This document shows, one piece after another, positions 34,585 to 43,665 of a stretch of 64,000 bases of DNA. Every line of letters starts with the position of its first letter. Position 1 is the stretch's first letter. Position numbers and translations under genes: made by a program. Under the pieces are notes generated by a model. It made no database searches and was not told the origin of the DNA. It was given only the letters and a program-made list of their open reading frames with translations. Source of the stretch: Dictyobacter aurantiacus (GTDB lineage Bacteria; Chloroflexota; Ktedonobacteria; Ktedonobacterales; Ktedonobacteraceae). The stretch covers positions 2,418,001 through 2,482,000 of the forward strand of contig NZ_BIFQ01000001.1 of the NCBI RefSeq assembly GCF_003967515.1, given 5' to 3'.

Positions 34585-36114
34585 GTGAAGAAAGTGCTAT
34601 CCACCCCGATGAAATTAAAATATTTCTTTATTATACCCGGCATTATTTTGAGCGTTATTATTATAATTGCGGCCCTGCTATTAGTAAAAAGGCCATCGGA
34701 ATATGCAGTAGTTGTGGCGCAAAAAAAAGCCGCGCTGGACGCGCACATACCGGCGCAGGTGGTACTAACAACAACAGACAAAACAAATAGATTGGCACCT
34801 CAAAGCGCGATAGACTTCGCCAAAGGAGACTCAACACAGGGTACGGTAGTAGACGTTAATGATCATCAAACCTACCAGCCAATAACGGGGTTTGGTGCAT
34901 CGCTCAATGCGTCGTCCGTCTGGGAGCTCGAAAATAAACTGTCCCAGGCGCAGCGTGATCATGTAATGCAGCAGCTATTTGATCCTGCCAGTGGTATCGG
35001 CATCAACATGCTGCGCCAGCCAATCGGAGCATCCGATCAAAACGCGCCCGACCAGATCGTTCCCTATGGTTATTGTTCTTATGATGACAATAACGGCACT
35101 CCCGACGATGCCAATCTCTCCCACTTCTCAATTGATGCTGATATCTCATCGCATACCATTGCATTGATACAGCAGGCCAGAAAATTAAATCCGCAGATGA
35201 AGATTCTGGCTGTTCCCTGGTGTATTCCCCAGTGGATGCTGACCGGAACCGGCTACGCGCGTACGCTCAATCCCACCTACTACGATCTGTATGCAAAATA
35301 TCTCATCAAGTACATCCAGGCATATCAATCGCAGAATCCTCCGATACCCATCTGGGGCATCATTCCGCAAAATGAGCCCGCCCATAGCTATGCCAATTTT
35401 GGCGATAACCTGAGCGCGGACCAGGAAAGCACATTTATCGAGCAATCTCTGGGGCCCGCCCTGGCCAACGCGGGTCTCTCCACCAAAATTCTGATCTACG
35501 ACCACAACTGGGACATTCCCGAATATCCCATGCAGGTCCTGGCCAGTCCGGCCAGCAAATACGTGGAGGGGACCTCCTGGCATAAGTACGGTGGTACCTA
35601 CGATGCTCAGAATATAGTACATGACAAGTATCCAAATAAGGGGACGTTCTTTACCGAGGACTCACCGGCCTCATTCAGCGATACGCACTGGGAATGGTAT
35701 ATCCCCGAGGGAGCCAACCGCATCATTTCGGTCCTGCGCAGCTGGTCACAGACCTATATGCAGTGGACGATCGCCTCTAATACGGAGCATGGACCCGGCT
35801 CCTGTACCACCTGTGGCGCGGATGTCTATGTGAACGATCAGACTGGCGAAGTCACCTATACCTCCGCTTACTACCTGCTCGGGCAATTTAGCAAATACAT
35901 CAAGCCTGATGCCCGGCGTATCGAATCAACCGACATGGGTAGTGGCAAGATCAGGAGTGTAGGCTTTAAGAATCCAGATGGCTCGATTGTGCTGCTGGTG
36001 TATAACGACAATGGAAGCCAGCAAACGTTTGGGATCAACTGGGATGGGAAGAACCTCACCTACACGCTACCCGCGAAAGCCATCACCACCATCACATGGC
36101 CCGCGCACCCCTGA
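34585..36114 (+). CDS. GH30-family glycoside hydrolase, membrane-anchored
   Basis: 509 residues from GTG 34585, or ATG 34609 eight codons later. An N-terminal membrane anchor (FFIIPGIILSVIIIIAALLL) precedes the enzyme, so it acts outside the cell. GH30 features: YQPITGFGASLNASSVWELE near 97, acid/base E264 in IWGIIPQNEPAHS and nucleophile E358 in GTFFTEDS, then the side beta domain (SVGFKNPDGSIVLLVYNDNG). GH30 enzymes cleave glucosylceramide, beta-1,6-glucan or xylan; the substrate is not resolved. It is convergent with the acyltransferase, with a shared terminator. Confidence 0.88.
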   Translation: MKKVLSTPMKLKYFFIIPGIILSVIIIIAALLLVKRPSEYAVVVAQKKAALDAHIPAQVVLTTTDKTNRLAPQSAIDFAKGDSTQGTVVDVNDHQTYQPITGFGASLNASSVWELENKLSQAQRDHVMQQLFDPASGIGINMLRQPIGASDQNAPDQIVPYGYCSYDDNNGTPDDANLSHFSIDADISSHTIALIQQARKLNPQMKILAVPWCIPQWMLTGTGYARTLNPTYYDLYAKYLIKYIQAYQSQNPPIPIWGIIPQNEPAHSYANFGDNLSADQESTFIEQSLGPALANAGLSTKILIYDHNWDIPEYPMQVLASPASKYVEGTSWHKYGGTYDAQNIVHDKYPNKGTFFTEDSPASFSDTHWEWYIPEGANRIISVLRSWSQTYMQWTIASNTEHGPGSCTTCGADVYVNDQTGEVTYTSAYYLLGQFSKYIKPDARRIESTDMGSGKIRSVGFKNPDGSIVLLVYNDNGSQQTFGINWDGKNLTYTLPAKAITTITWPAHP

Positions 36115-36161
36115 TATCTTGATCCAGCGATTCAGACACGGGCATCAGAAAGGCGCGTAAA

Positions 36162-36218
36162 AATAAAGCTGGCCAGCACTCGCCCAGAAGCATGGGAAGA
36201 GCGCTGGCCAGCTTTATT
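36162..36218. terminator. Bidirectional terminator
   Basis: 16-bp arms AATAAAGCTGGCCAGC and complement with a 25-base loop. A-rich before and T-rich after, between convergent genes ending at 36114 and 36232. Confidence 0.8.
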
Positions 36219-36231
36219 ATGACCAAACCAC

Positions 36232-37524
36232 TTACTCGGGGTAGCGCGCGCGTAGTTTCCCTTCCTTGGTAAACAGATGGCCTAAAAAGCTGATCGGATA
36301 CTCCAGCAACCAGTAGCTCAAGGTGGCGACCCCTATCGCCAGCGCAATAAGTGTGATCACGCTCACCGGAAACAGGGCCTCAGAAGTAAAGACGAGGTAG
36401 CGGTCCAGTCCAATGAGCAGCGGCTCATGCCAGAGAAAGATACTATACGATATCAGGCTTAGATGCACCCATATCCGCTGAGAGAACCCCTTTTTATTCT
36501 TCTTGAAGTTGCTCGATGCGAGTACGGCCGCCGCGAGCACGAGCAACATGGCAAGGCTCCACATACTATGGTAGAAGATGTATTCAGAGATTGGATCAAT
36601 GCTGAGCTCACGATTGATCCAGGATAGAATGATAAGCAGGAGCGCGATGCCACGCAGCAACCAGGGTACATATCGACGCACCTTGATGTAGTTGTTATTG
36701 GTCGCCATCAATACCGCCAGTCCCATGCCCATAGAGAAATTATCGAGTCGCCCAAATAGAGAAAAATAGACCGCATAGTTATTAATGGGGATATGCAGAA
36801 ATATAAGGCAGCATACTTTGTAGCCAATACCCACCACGAGAAGAAACGCTGGAATAGCATACAGCATAGCTATCCTGCCCCTGTGCGTCTTGCAGCGTCG
36901 ACATAGATGGTATGAGAGGGGCGCCAGCAAGGTAAGCAAGGAATAAAACCAGAACTCCACCGCCAGCGACCACGTGGGACCAATGGTCCAGAAGATGTGC
37001 CGGGAATCAAATATCTGCGTAAAGGTCAGATGCTCCAGCAGATCTAACCACTGCTGTGGGCTCCCATAGTACCGGGTAGCCCACGTCACGAGAAAGGCGA
37101 TGTAGTAGACCGGAATAATGCGGATCGCCCGGCGGATTACAAAGCCGCCGAGGGGATACGCACCCTGCTGCTTCAAGCCTGCGCGCGCAAAGGGCAGGAA
37201 ATTCAAGAAGCCCGAGAGCACAAAGAACAGCGAGACCACATCATCGCTATTGGTAAGCACCATCTGCAGCATGGTACCGGCATAGAGCTGCACGCCCACC
37301 TGCTCGGCATGCTGGTAGCAGTGGTAACAGATAATGATGAGGGCCGTCAGCCCACGATATGCCTCCAGGCCCTCAAAGCGGGGCGATGAAGCCTTCGCTT
37401 GCGGAACAGCGGTCGCCGCCCCATCAGCCGGCGCGACCGGAACTCTCGTTGTCTCTAGATCGGCAATATGAGGGACTGGAGCCTCAACAGTCTCCAGCCC
37501 GGTAATATCTGTTTCAAAGTTCAT
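36232..37524 (-). CDS. Acyltransferase 3 family membrane protein (OafA/YrhL-like)
   Basis: About 430 residues from ATG 37524 (MNFETDITGLETVE). A start at 37596 would overlap the upstream gene by 58 bp, so the later one is preferred. An N-terminal ~60-residue disordered Pro/Ala region precedes the acyltransferase 3 domain: RFEGLEAYRGLTALIIICYH, SLFFVLSGFLNFLPFARAGL, then IGPTWSLAVEFWFYSLLTLL and about ten membrane helices. It transfers O-acyl groups to cell-surface polysaccharides or lipids. It lies immediately after the glycosyltransferase gene, suggesting one exopolysaccharide-modifying operon. Confidence 0.88.
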   Translation of the reverse strand: MNFETDITGLETVEAPVPHIADLETTRVPVAPADGAATAVPQAKASSPRFEGLEAYRGLTALIIICYHCYQHAEQVGVQLYAGTMLQMVLTNSDDVVSLFFVLSGFLNFLPFARAGLKQQGAYPLGGFVIRRAIRIIPVYYIAFLVTWATRYYGSPQQWLDLLEHLTFTQIFDSRHIFWTIGPTWSLAVEFWFYSLLTLLAPLSYHLCRRCKTHRGRIAMLYAIPAFLLVVGIGYKVCCLIFLHIPINNYAVYFSLFGRLDNFSMGMGLAVLMATNNNYIKVRRYVPWLLRGIALLLIILSWINRELSIDPISEYIFYHSMWSLAMLLVLAAAVLASSNFKKNKKGFSQRIWVHLSLISYSIFLWHEPLLIGLDRYLVFTSEALFPVSVITLIALAIGVATLSYWLLEYPISFLGHLFTKEGKLRARYPE

Positions 37525-37538
37525 GTTTAACTGTGTTC

Positions 37539-39221
37539 TCACGCCTTCCCTTGCGCTGGAGCCGTCTGGGCCACGGAGCGCGGTGTTACTTTCCATTCGC
37601 GCTCTCCCAGCGCCTCTTTAAGATGGGCAATCCTCGCGATATGGTTCTTAAAACCGGTGAAAAAGAACATCGACATTAGCGCATAGAAGATAAACCAGCG
37701 TCGATGCTGTCTCACATCGGGAGCCGCCACAGCGTAGGCCAGCAGAACCTGCAATGGCCCGATACTCAGGGTGAACAGGCTACTCAAAACGAAGAGGGGC
37801 GCGAACCACTTGATGTCCTCTCGCAGAAGCTGGAAGGCCAGAATGGGAACAATCTGTACAGAGAGCCACATATAGATCTCACGCCATCCCAGCAGATGGA
37901 AGATACCCAGTTTCTGGCGCAGTGAGAGATGGGGCGAGCGCAGCGTTAGCGTAAGATGCTTCAACGTGACCTGAAACCAGCCCTGAGCCCAGCGCATGCG
38001 CTGATTCCACAAAGCCTTCAACGTCTCTGGAGCCAGTTCTCTTGAAATGAGCAGAGGATCATAAGCGATTTTAGAGCCCTGCTGGAGCGCCCGAATCGAG
38101 GAATCGATATCCTCGGTGAGCATACTATGATCCATGCCGGTCTTGCGCAGCAGCTCGGTTCGCCAGTAGCCATTGGCGCCACCAAAGATACCAAAGCCAT
38201 GCATTCTCGTGCGGCCAGGGTGGCCTAGCGCATAGATCAGTTCAAAATCCACAGCGACCAGGCGCGAGACCCAGGAACTATCGCCATTGCGCACAACACA
38301 ATGTCCCTGAACGACATCATATCCCTGCGCCAGCCAGTGCCAGGCACGAGTGAATGAGGAGAGCGCCGGATGATGATCGGCGTCAAAGATACCGACAAAG
38401 GTTCCCGTAACCTCGCTGAGCGCGCGATTCACATTCTGCGCCTTCGAGGTACTATTCTGGACCTTGAGCAACAAGAAGCGCGGATCGCGGCGGGCAATCT
38501 CCCTCAACGTCTCTTCCACGGGAATGTAGCGTGGCGTATTGTATGCCAGGATCAGCTGAAACTGGCCGGGATAATCCACACGCAGCAGATGCTCAACCGT
38601 CTCGACGATCGTCTCCGCCTCATTCGGCAGATAGGCCGCCACAATAGCGCTCGCCGGTGGATACGTATCAGTCTCGACCGGTTTGGGATGCTCGATACGC
38701 AACGCTGAAAGCGCCTCTATCGTGATAAAGTAGGCCGTAACGAGCAGCGAGATCACAACGACGTTATACATGAAATGCGAAATATCGAAGAGATATTGAG
38801 CACAAAGGTCATAGATCATAAAGGGTATGACCAGCGAAAGCAGAGGCGGGAAAACGATCTTGACCGCAGAAAACCACAGGCGATTGATGAACGACTGCTG
38901 CTTACCCGCTGATTTTGTTATCTCAGATGGAGCCGCCACAACATCCATTGGATACTGCATGGCAATATCCAATGGATCAACCAATCGACGCAAAAGACCG
39001 GGCTGGGTGGATGCACGCAGAGGAAGTTGTATCGGCCTGGCTACCGCGTAAGCATTATTACCACCAAAGGATAATGAATTCATACGAGCAGGCAGCCGGG
39101 GGGTAGCGACCTTGAGCGTAGGTACCTCGTCAGCATGGATAACGCCCCTGGACGCCCCCGTATCCGGGACTGATACATTGGTATCACCTTGCATCGAAGA
39201 ATATCGTTTTATAAGCGACAT
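37539..39221 (-). CDS. Family 2 glycosyltransferase (cellulose-synthase-like), membrane
   Basis: About 560 residues from ATG 39221 with GTGAGGA upstream; a GTG at 39239 is the alternative. Layout: ~95 residues disordered, two membrane helices, GT2 catalytic domain, then further helices. Motifs: SAIVAAYLPNEAETIVETVE, FDADHHPAL (D-x-D), TEDIDSSIRAL and NQRMRWAQGW (Q-x-x-RW), all four of the processive GT2 set. It probably polymerises and exports a beta-linked glycan. The acyltransferase gene follows at once. Confidence 0.9.
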   Translation of the reverse strand: MSLIKRYSSMQGDTNVSVPDTGASRGVIHADEVPTLKVATPRLPARMNSLSFGGNNAYAVARPIQLPLRASTQPGLLRRLVDPLDIAMQYPMDVVAAPSEITKSAGKQQSFINRLWFSAVKIVFPPLLSLVIPFMIYDLCAQYLFDISHFMYNVVVISLLVTAYFITIEALSALRIEHPKPVETDTYPPASAIVAAYLPNEAETIVETVEHLLRVDYPGQFQLILAYNTPRYIPVEETLREIARRDPRFLLLKVQNSTSKAQNVNRALSEVTGTFVGIFDADHHPALSSFTRAWHWLAQGYDVVQGHCVVRNGDSSWVSRLVAVDFELIYALGHPGRTRMHGFGIFGGANGYWRTELLRKTGMDHSMLTEDIDSSIRALQQGSKIAYDPLLISRELAPETLKALWNQRMRWAQGWFQVTLKHLTLTLRSPHLSLRQKLGIFHLLGWREIYMWLSVQIVPILAFQLLREDIKWFAPLFVLSSLFTLSIGPLQVLLAYAVAAPDVRQHRRWFIFYALMSMFFFTGFKNHIARIAHLKEALGEREWKVTPRSVAQTAPAQGKA

Positions 39222-39816
39222 AATATTCAAATTCCTCACGTATAAAATATCAGGTTCCTTAGCTCCAGCCAGGGAACTCTTGTATTTATGGCTCCTCGCT
39301 CTCCACCACTATCCGCCATTGATGCCTCAATAGCCACAGAATATATTTAAAGCATCGTCAGGCAGCTTTCACTACTCCACCAGGAAGCAGAAACTGCATT
39401 GATTAACATAGCAAGTGGATTGAATCCTCTAGCAGCAATGCAGTAGAAATGTATTTCTTCTTCCTTTTTCATAAGACCATTCATTACTGTTTAGCATAGA
39501 AGGGCAATAATGTCAAATGCCAGTAATATCTATCATACTTTTATTACTGTTTTTACAGCGAGATTTTTAATGCAGATGTAGCATTAATAGCGCTCAAATC
39601 GTCATAATCGAGCTACAGTTTGCTCTTCTATGGGTCATAGATTCAAGTCGGAATTGTCACAACCTTATGTAAACACGTCGATACCTGATAGGAGAAATGG
39701 CTATACAATAAATCAATAATAAGGGTACCTCAACCAGATAGCATAAATTTGCACCACTCCGGGTAGGTAGCCCGTTTTTGGTATAGACACAAAACCAGAA
39801 AGGGAAGAGAGAGATC
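39222..39816. other. Gene-free intergenic stretch
   Basis: 595 bp, AT-rich, in the divergent region between the glycosyltransferase and zinc-protein genes. A GAGAGAGA purine stretch just before 39817 serves as ribosome site. No RNA gene or repeat was recognised. Confidence 0.4.
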
Positions 39817-40881
39817 ATGTCTACAACAACCAAAAAGGACACGGCCGTTTCCACCGGGATCTGCAGTTTCTGCCAGACTGAAGTAAGCAAGGCGAGGATG
39901 ACGCAGCATCTCAAGCATTGCCAGCAGCGGCTCGCCAGCTTCGAGCCTCAAAAAAAGTCGGGTGCGCGCCGGCAAACGGGGAAGCTGCTGCATCTGCTGG
40001 TCGAGGGCCAGTACAATCCGCAATACTGGATGCACATTGAGATACCCGCCAGCGAGTCGCTGCTCACCCTGGATGACTTCCTGCGCGCTACCTGGCTCGA
40101 ATGCTGCGATCACATGAGCGATTTCACCATCAACGGCATCCACTATACAATGGAGCCAGACGAGGCATTCGTATTCCTGGGATCGGAAGAAGAGTACATA
40201 GCATCCGGGTTAGCGGACGAAGAGGAGGAAGAGGAAGAGTATAGCGATGAGCAGATCATCGCCGACGCGCTACAAGATGTGTACTCATATTTACAGGCGA
40301 TCGTACCCGAGTATCGGGCCAAAGCCCCGTACGACCTGCTGGAAGAATGCGCCCGCTTCACATCGGTCGATGAGCTGATCCTGTTTCTGCAGGAGAAAGA
40401 GAAAAGCACGAAAAAAAGGAGAACGTCGGCTGAATCAGGGAAAGAATCACGCGAAGACGCCGTCATACGCTATCTCCACAAGCACGTATTCAGGATGCTG
40501 CTTGGTGCTCTCCAGGAGGATCGGGATATGGATGTAGAACTGGCAAAGGCGTTAAGGATCCTCAAGCCAGGGGCGAAATTCTTTCATCGGTACGACTTTG
40601 GTTCGACCACCTACCTGGCGCTGCGCGTCATTGATGAGCGCGAGGGGCTGCTCCCCAAAAAAAATGACGACGCGGTACAGGTCATGGCGCGCAATTGTCC
40701 CCCTGAATATCCCTGCGTAGTCTGCGGCAAGCCGGCGCAGCTGATCAACACCTGGGACGAAGAGTATGACTTCGGACTCTATTGCAAGCAGTGCGCGAAA
40801 AAGAAGTTCAAGTACACAGATGAGATGCTCCCGGTGGTCAACTCGCCCCGCGTCGGCGTCTGCGCCTATACCGGCGACTAG
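39817..40881 (+). CDS. Plasmid pRiA4b ORF-3-like protein with N- and C-terminal zinc motifs
   Basis: 354 residues. Residues 12-36 are a C2H2/C2HC-like finger (CSFCQTEVSKARMTQHLKHC). Residues about 50-130 resemble the pRiA4b ORF-3 fold (LLVEGQYNPQYWMHIEIPAS, LDDFLRATWLECCDHMSDF). An acidic linker follows (EEEEEEYSDEQI), then a second domain with a zinc ribbon near the C-terminus (CVVCGKPAQ and LYCKQCAKK). Related proteins occur in mobile elements, but the role is unknown. Its stop overlaps the convergent methyltransferase stop by four bases. Confidence 0.75.
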   Translation: MSTTTKKDTAVSTGICSFCQTEVSKARMTQHLKHCQQRLASFEPQKKSGARRQTGKLLHLLVEGQYNPQYWMHIEIPASESLLTLDDFLRATWLECCDHMSDFTINGIHYTMEPDEAFVFLGSEEEYIASGLADEEEEEEEYSDEQIIADALQDVYSYLQAIVPEYRAKAPYDLLEECARFTSVDELILFLQEKEKSTKKRRTSAESGKESREDAVIRYLHKHVFRMLLGALQEDRDMDVELAKALRILKPGAKFFHRYDFGSTTYLALRVIDEREGLLPKKNDDAVQVMARNCPPEYPCVVCGKPAQLINTWDEEYDFGLYCKQCAKKKFKYTDEMLPVVNSPRVGVCAYTGD

Positions 40882-41672
40882 CCAGCCGTGCTCTTTTGTG
40901 GCAGGCCCCAGGTGATCTGGGCACGCACCTGGAAGGGGACCAGCCCATCAGGATACGCCGCGAGCAGGGCCTGCTGCGCCTCGCGATCAAAGGCCGCCGC
41001 CTTGACTGGTCCCATGCGCTCTCGCGAGAAGCCAGCACGCGAATGATAAGACTCAACGACGTCAGCCAGCGATTGGACGAGCGTATAGGCCTCGGTGGTG
41101 CTTTGACCCACCTGCTGAAAGAGACCCTGCTCCTGCCCCTCCTGTGACCACGGAAAGTAGAAATCGGCCCGGTAGCGCGGCACCACATCGCCGAGCAGGG
41201 ACCAGATATCCGGCGTTATGCGCCTCTCCACCATGGCCAGGTACGCCCCCTCCACCAGCACCTCACGGAGCAGCGGCATCACGACCCGCCAATCCAGCCA
41301 ATGCATGCTCTCCCCGGCCATCACCAGGGCATAGGGAGGCTGAAGCCGCACCTCCTCGATGCGTCCCTGCAGCCAGCGCAGGCCAGGATGATCCCCATTG
41401 GGGAGCCGCCTCCCCCGCGCAAGCATCTGCGATGAGACGTCCACCGCGTCCACCCGCTCAACCCGTGGCACCAGCTGACGCGCCAGATCGCCGCTGCCAC
41501 AGCCCACATCCAGCACCGCCCCGGGCCGTGTACCCATCAGCTGCAGCAACAGATCGAAGGTCTCAGCTGGGTAGATGGGACGATAGCGATACGCCTCCAC
41601 CACACTCTGATCCTGAAACGCCGCCGCGTGTGCTCGATACGCCGAAGCACCGCCGTGAGATTTCTCAGTCAT
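40878..41672 (-). CDS. Class I SAM-dependent methyltransferase
   Basis: 264 residues. Motif I is AVLDVGCGSGDLARQLV near residue 53. Motif II is acidic VDAVDVSSQMLA, and post-I LRWLQGRIEEV leads to YALVMAGESMHWLDW. This matches the Methyltransf_11/25 group that modifies small molecules. The C-terminal part after ~150 is divergent. No pathway context; the substrate is unknown. Confidence 0.87.
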   Translation of the reverse strand: MTEKSHGGASAYRAHAAAFQDQSVVEAYRYRPIYPAETFDLLLQLMGTRPGAVLDVGCGSGDLARQLVPRVERVDAVDVSSQMLARGRRLPNGDHPGLRWLQGRIEEVRLQPPYALVMAGESMHWLDWRVVMPLLREVLVEGAYLAMVERRITPDIWSLLGDVVPRYRADFYFPWSQEGQEQGLFQQVGQSTTEAYTLVQSLADVVESYHSRAGFSRERMGPVKAAAFDREAQQALLAAYPDGLVPFQVRAQITWGLPQKSTAG

Positions 41673-41770
41673 ATGTCTATCACACTCCTTCCAAAGTAAA
41701 TACCAGCTTCAACCCCTGACTATGGCACTTTGACTTAGCAGGAATTGAAGCACTGCCCTTCATAGGTGAT

Positions 41771-42340
41771 TCAAACTTCCTCGTCCAATTTAATGAGATC
41801 TTTGCCAAGAGAAGCATAGATAAGGCAACCAGCTGGAAATTCAAGGTAGCAGGCCCAATCTATCAAATGTTCAGTTTGAGAGAACGTATCCTTATAAGCC
41901 TGCCATTGATGATATTCAACTTGTAGCTGCTGATCGTTTTTCCCTGCATCGGAAGTATAAGGATCTGGCATAATAACTGGTAAACACAACCCTACGAGTG
42001 GTAAAGACAGTACGACAAAGGCAATGCTTATGAATAAAATAAGCTGCAGCTTCATTTCCCGTCTATAGGGTCTGGTTATTTCGCTTTTCATTCTGAGCAA
42101 CTGCCATGGAGATATATTCGCAATACCATGCCTACGCAGCTGTCTGTACTGTGCCATCATTTGTCGGATCACATAAATACATAGAGGAACAAGTGTCAGA
42201 AAAAGCAAGAGCAGACCAGCCAGAAGGAGGGTCCTGGTTGGTTCGTGCTGCTGGTCTGAATGTGTCAGGCCAGCGAGGATGACACCAGAGCCCAGAACAA
42301 CACAGTTTACAAAAGCCACCACGATCAATGTACGCCGCAT
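41771..42340 (-). CDS. Four-helix membrane protein of unknown function
   Basis: About 189 residues from ATG 42340, preceded by GGAAGGA at three bases; ATG 42352 lies inside that ribosome-site region. Hydrophobic segments near residues 3-25 (LIVVAFVNCVVLGSGVILAG), 38-58, 100-123 (LILFISIAFVVLSLPLVGL) and a weaker one near 160. No family recognised. The methyltransferase lies 98 bp downstream on the same strand. Confidence 0.7.
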   Translation of the reverse strand: MRRTLIVVAFVNCVVLGSGVILAGLTHSDQQHEPTRTLLLAGLLLLFLTLVPLCIYVIRQMMAQYRQLRRHGIANISPWQLLRMKSEITRPYRREMKLQLILFISIAFVVLSLPLVGLCLPVIMPDPYTSDAGKNDQQLQVEYHQWQAYKDTFSQTEHLIDWACYLEFPAGCLIYASLGKDLIKLDEEV

Positions 42341-42409
42341 GGTTCCTTCCATTTCCCCATCATTATCTATAAGTCTAGTATAGAAATATATTTACGGTAT
42401 AGCAACAAT

Positions 42410-42560
42410 CATAATACGCTTCACCATACCTTTGCTCGCACATGCCTGGCTCGTGGTGGCAACCTGGGCAAACTCTCCCGCCTTATGGGACACAGCAAGG
42501 CCAGTGCAATAGAGCGCTACCTAAAAGATTTTAGTAGCCGTGATACCAGAACTGATCAGT
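42410..42560 (+). pseudogene. Remnant of a tyrosine recombinase (C-terminal end only)
   Basis: The frame encodes TLHHTFARTCLARGGNLGKL, SRLMGHSKASAIERYLKDF and SSRDTR. This is the H-x-x-R, GH and Tyr end of a phage-type integrase. It shares KLSRLMGH and the overall pattern with the intact integrase at 58643-59608 (HTARHTFAVTFLTNGGDLYK). The rest of the gene is missing. It indicates an earlier element at the same tRNA locus. Confidence 0.75.
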
Positions 42561-42682
42561 TAGAATATTCTTTGATAGCTATGTTCAGGTCTAAAAAATC
42601 TCGTCGAGGATTTCAACAAGTACAATGTCCTGACTCAGATACTTTATAAGTATCCAGGCCAAGACCGGTAAGGATGTAAAAG

Positions 42683-43126
42683 ATGTGGCAAAATATCTGG
42701 TTTGATAGGATTTTAACCAGGCAAGAACTACTTATGGCGTTTGGTACCATATTTGGAGTAAAGTCTAATGAGGTTCTTTTTGAAACAGAAGCTAATCTCA
42801 CCTCGCTTGCGACCGAAGATGATCGGCGTCTGTGGGATGAAAAATCTAGAGGCATTCGTATTTTATGTCTATCATCTTTATGGCCTATAAAATCGTTTCC
42901 TCTGTATTTAAAAATTATTCTGTACGATGAAACACTTCATCCTTCAAATGACCAGATTATATTTGGGACAATGTGCGAACTCTTACAATGTCAAATTGTG
43001 ATGGGTGATGCCTCTTTATCAAGAACTTCATGGCTCTTAGTTAAGAGCCATGCTCAAATTGAACAGGTTACAATTGATTTCGATAGGTATGAGAATGACG
43101 AGATCATTGACTACATGATTGAATAA
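42683..43126 (+). CDS. Hypothetical protein
   Basis: 147 residues, with AAGGA eight bases before ATG 42683. AT-rich codon use, unlike the chromosomal genes to the left. It begins MWQNIWFDRILTRQELLMAF. Mixed alpha/beta with no membrane segment, Cys cluster or recognised motif. It lies between the integrase remnant and the tRNA-Arg gene, so it is probably a survivor of the older element. Confidence 0.55.
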   Translation: MWQNIWFDRILTRQELLMAFGTIFGVKSNEVLFETEANLTSLATEDDRRLWDEKSRGIRILCLSSLWPIKSFPLYLKIILYDETLHPSNDQIIFGTMCELLQCQIVMGDASLSRTSWLLVKSHAQIEQVTIDFDRYENDEIIDYMIE

Positions 43127-43179
43127 CTATATTAGTAGTACTAAGTTCTGATAAGATTATAACGATACAATAATCCTAT

Positions 43180-43205
43180 TCCGACGCACGGTTAGTTTGG
43201 CTTCT
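43180..43205. other. Scar resembling tRNA-Arg flanks with the att core missing
   Basis: TCCGACGCACGGTT (43180-43193) copies the tRNA segment at 43261-43274, and TTGGCTTCT (43197-43205) copies 43317-43325 on the other side of the att core. Here only three bases separate them, instead of the 42-base core region. It looks like a degenerate recombination scar. Confidence 0.5.
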
Positions 43206-43238
43206 GCAGCGGGTTTACATTGTTGATTTTATGGAGAA

Positions 43239-43311
43239 TGGGGCTGAGAGGACTCGAACCTCCGACGCACGGTTTAGGAAACCGACGCTCTATCCACTGA
43301 GCTACAGCCCC
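43239..43311 (-). tRNA. tRNA-Arg (anticodon CCT), integration target
   Basis: Minus strand. Acceptor GGGGCTG / CAGCCCC, discriminator A, anticodon loop TTCCTAA (CCT), T-arm GGAGG-TTCGAGT-CCTCT. No CCA encoded. Its 5' half from the anticodon outward (43274-43311) is repeated at the far end of the island, so the present gene is a hybrid of chromosomal 3' half and element-borne 5' half. The first pair of the anticodon stem is T-T. Confidence 0.93.
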
Positions 43312-43313
43312 GC
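43274..43313. repeat. attachment-site repeat, left
   Basis: 40 bp identical to 59698-59737 (starts TTAGGAAACCGACGC, ends ACAGCCCCGC). It covers the tRNA-Arg 5' half to the anticodon loop plus two upstream bases. With the integrase next to the other copy, it defines the island ends. Confidence 0.9.
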
Positions 43314-43442
43314 AAATTGGCTTCTAATGGGCGTCGACAACGGTTCGAGTCCTCTGAGAAACTCTTTAACCACCGCTCTATCACCCTTAAACCACCGCTG
43401 TAAGTCGTGTTTTCCCCACAACCTAAGCTCTTGACTGGTACA

Positions 43443-43471
43443 AACATAGCAGACTTCTATAGCGATGTCAA
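43443..43471 (-). promoter_or_regulatory. Element-borne promoter reading into tRNA-Arg
   Basis: Minus strand: TTGACA (43466-43471), 17-bp spacer, TATGTT (43443-43448), about 130 bp upstream of the tRNA. It lies inside the island. The 43312-43665 region also holds a reversed T-arm fragment (GGTTCGAGTCCTCTGAGA near 43346) and no gene. Confidence 0.6.
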
Positions 43472-43665
43472 GATGGGGATTGGTTATGTATTCGGCTATA
43501 ACCGGGCGTAACAGGCAGGGGTGAGATTATCTATAGAGGAACGTTCTGGCCGAAGACACGGGTTGATTGGTCGTGATATCCTGTCTTCGGGGTGAATGTT
43601 GTGGTTAGACTCCGTACATTCTTCGGGGAGGGCTAGCGTGGTTGCCAACCCTCTCACCTTCTTTT

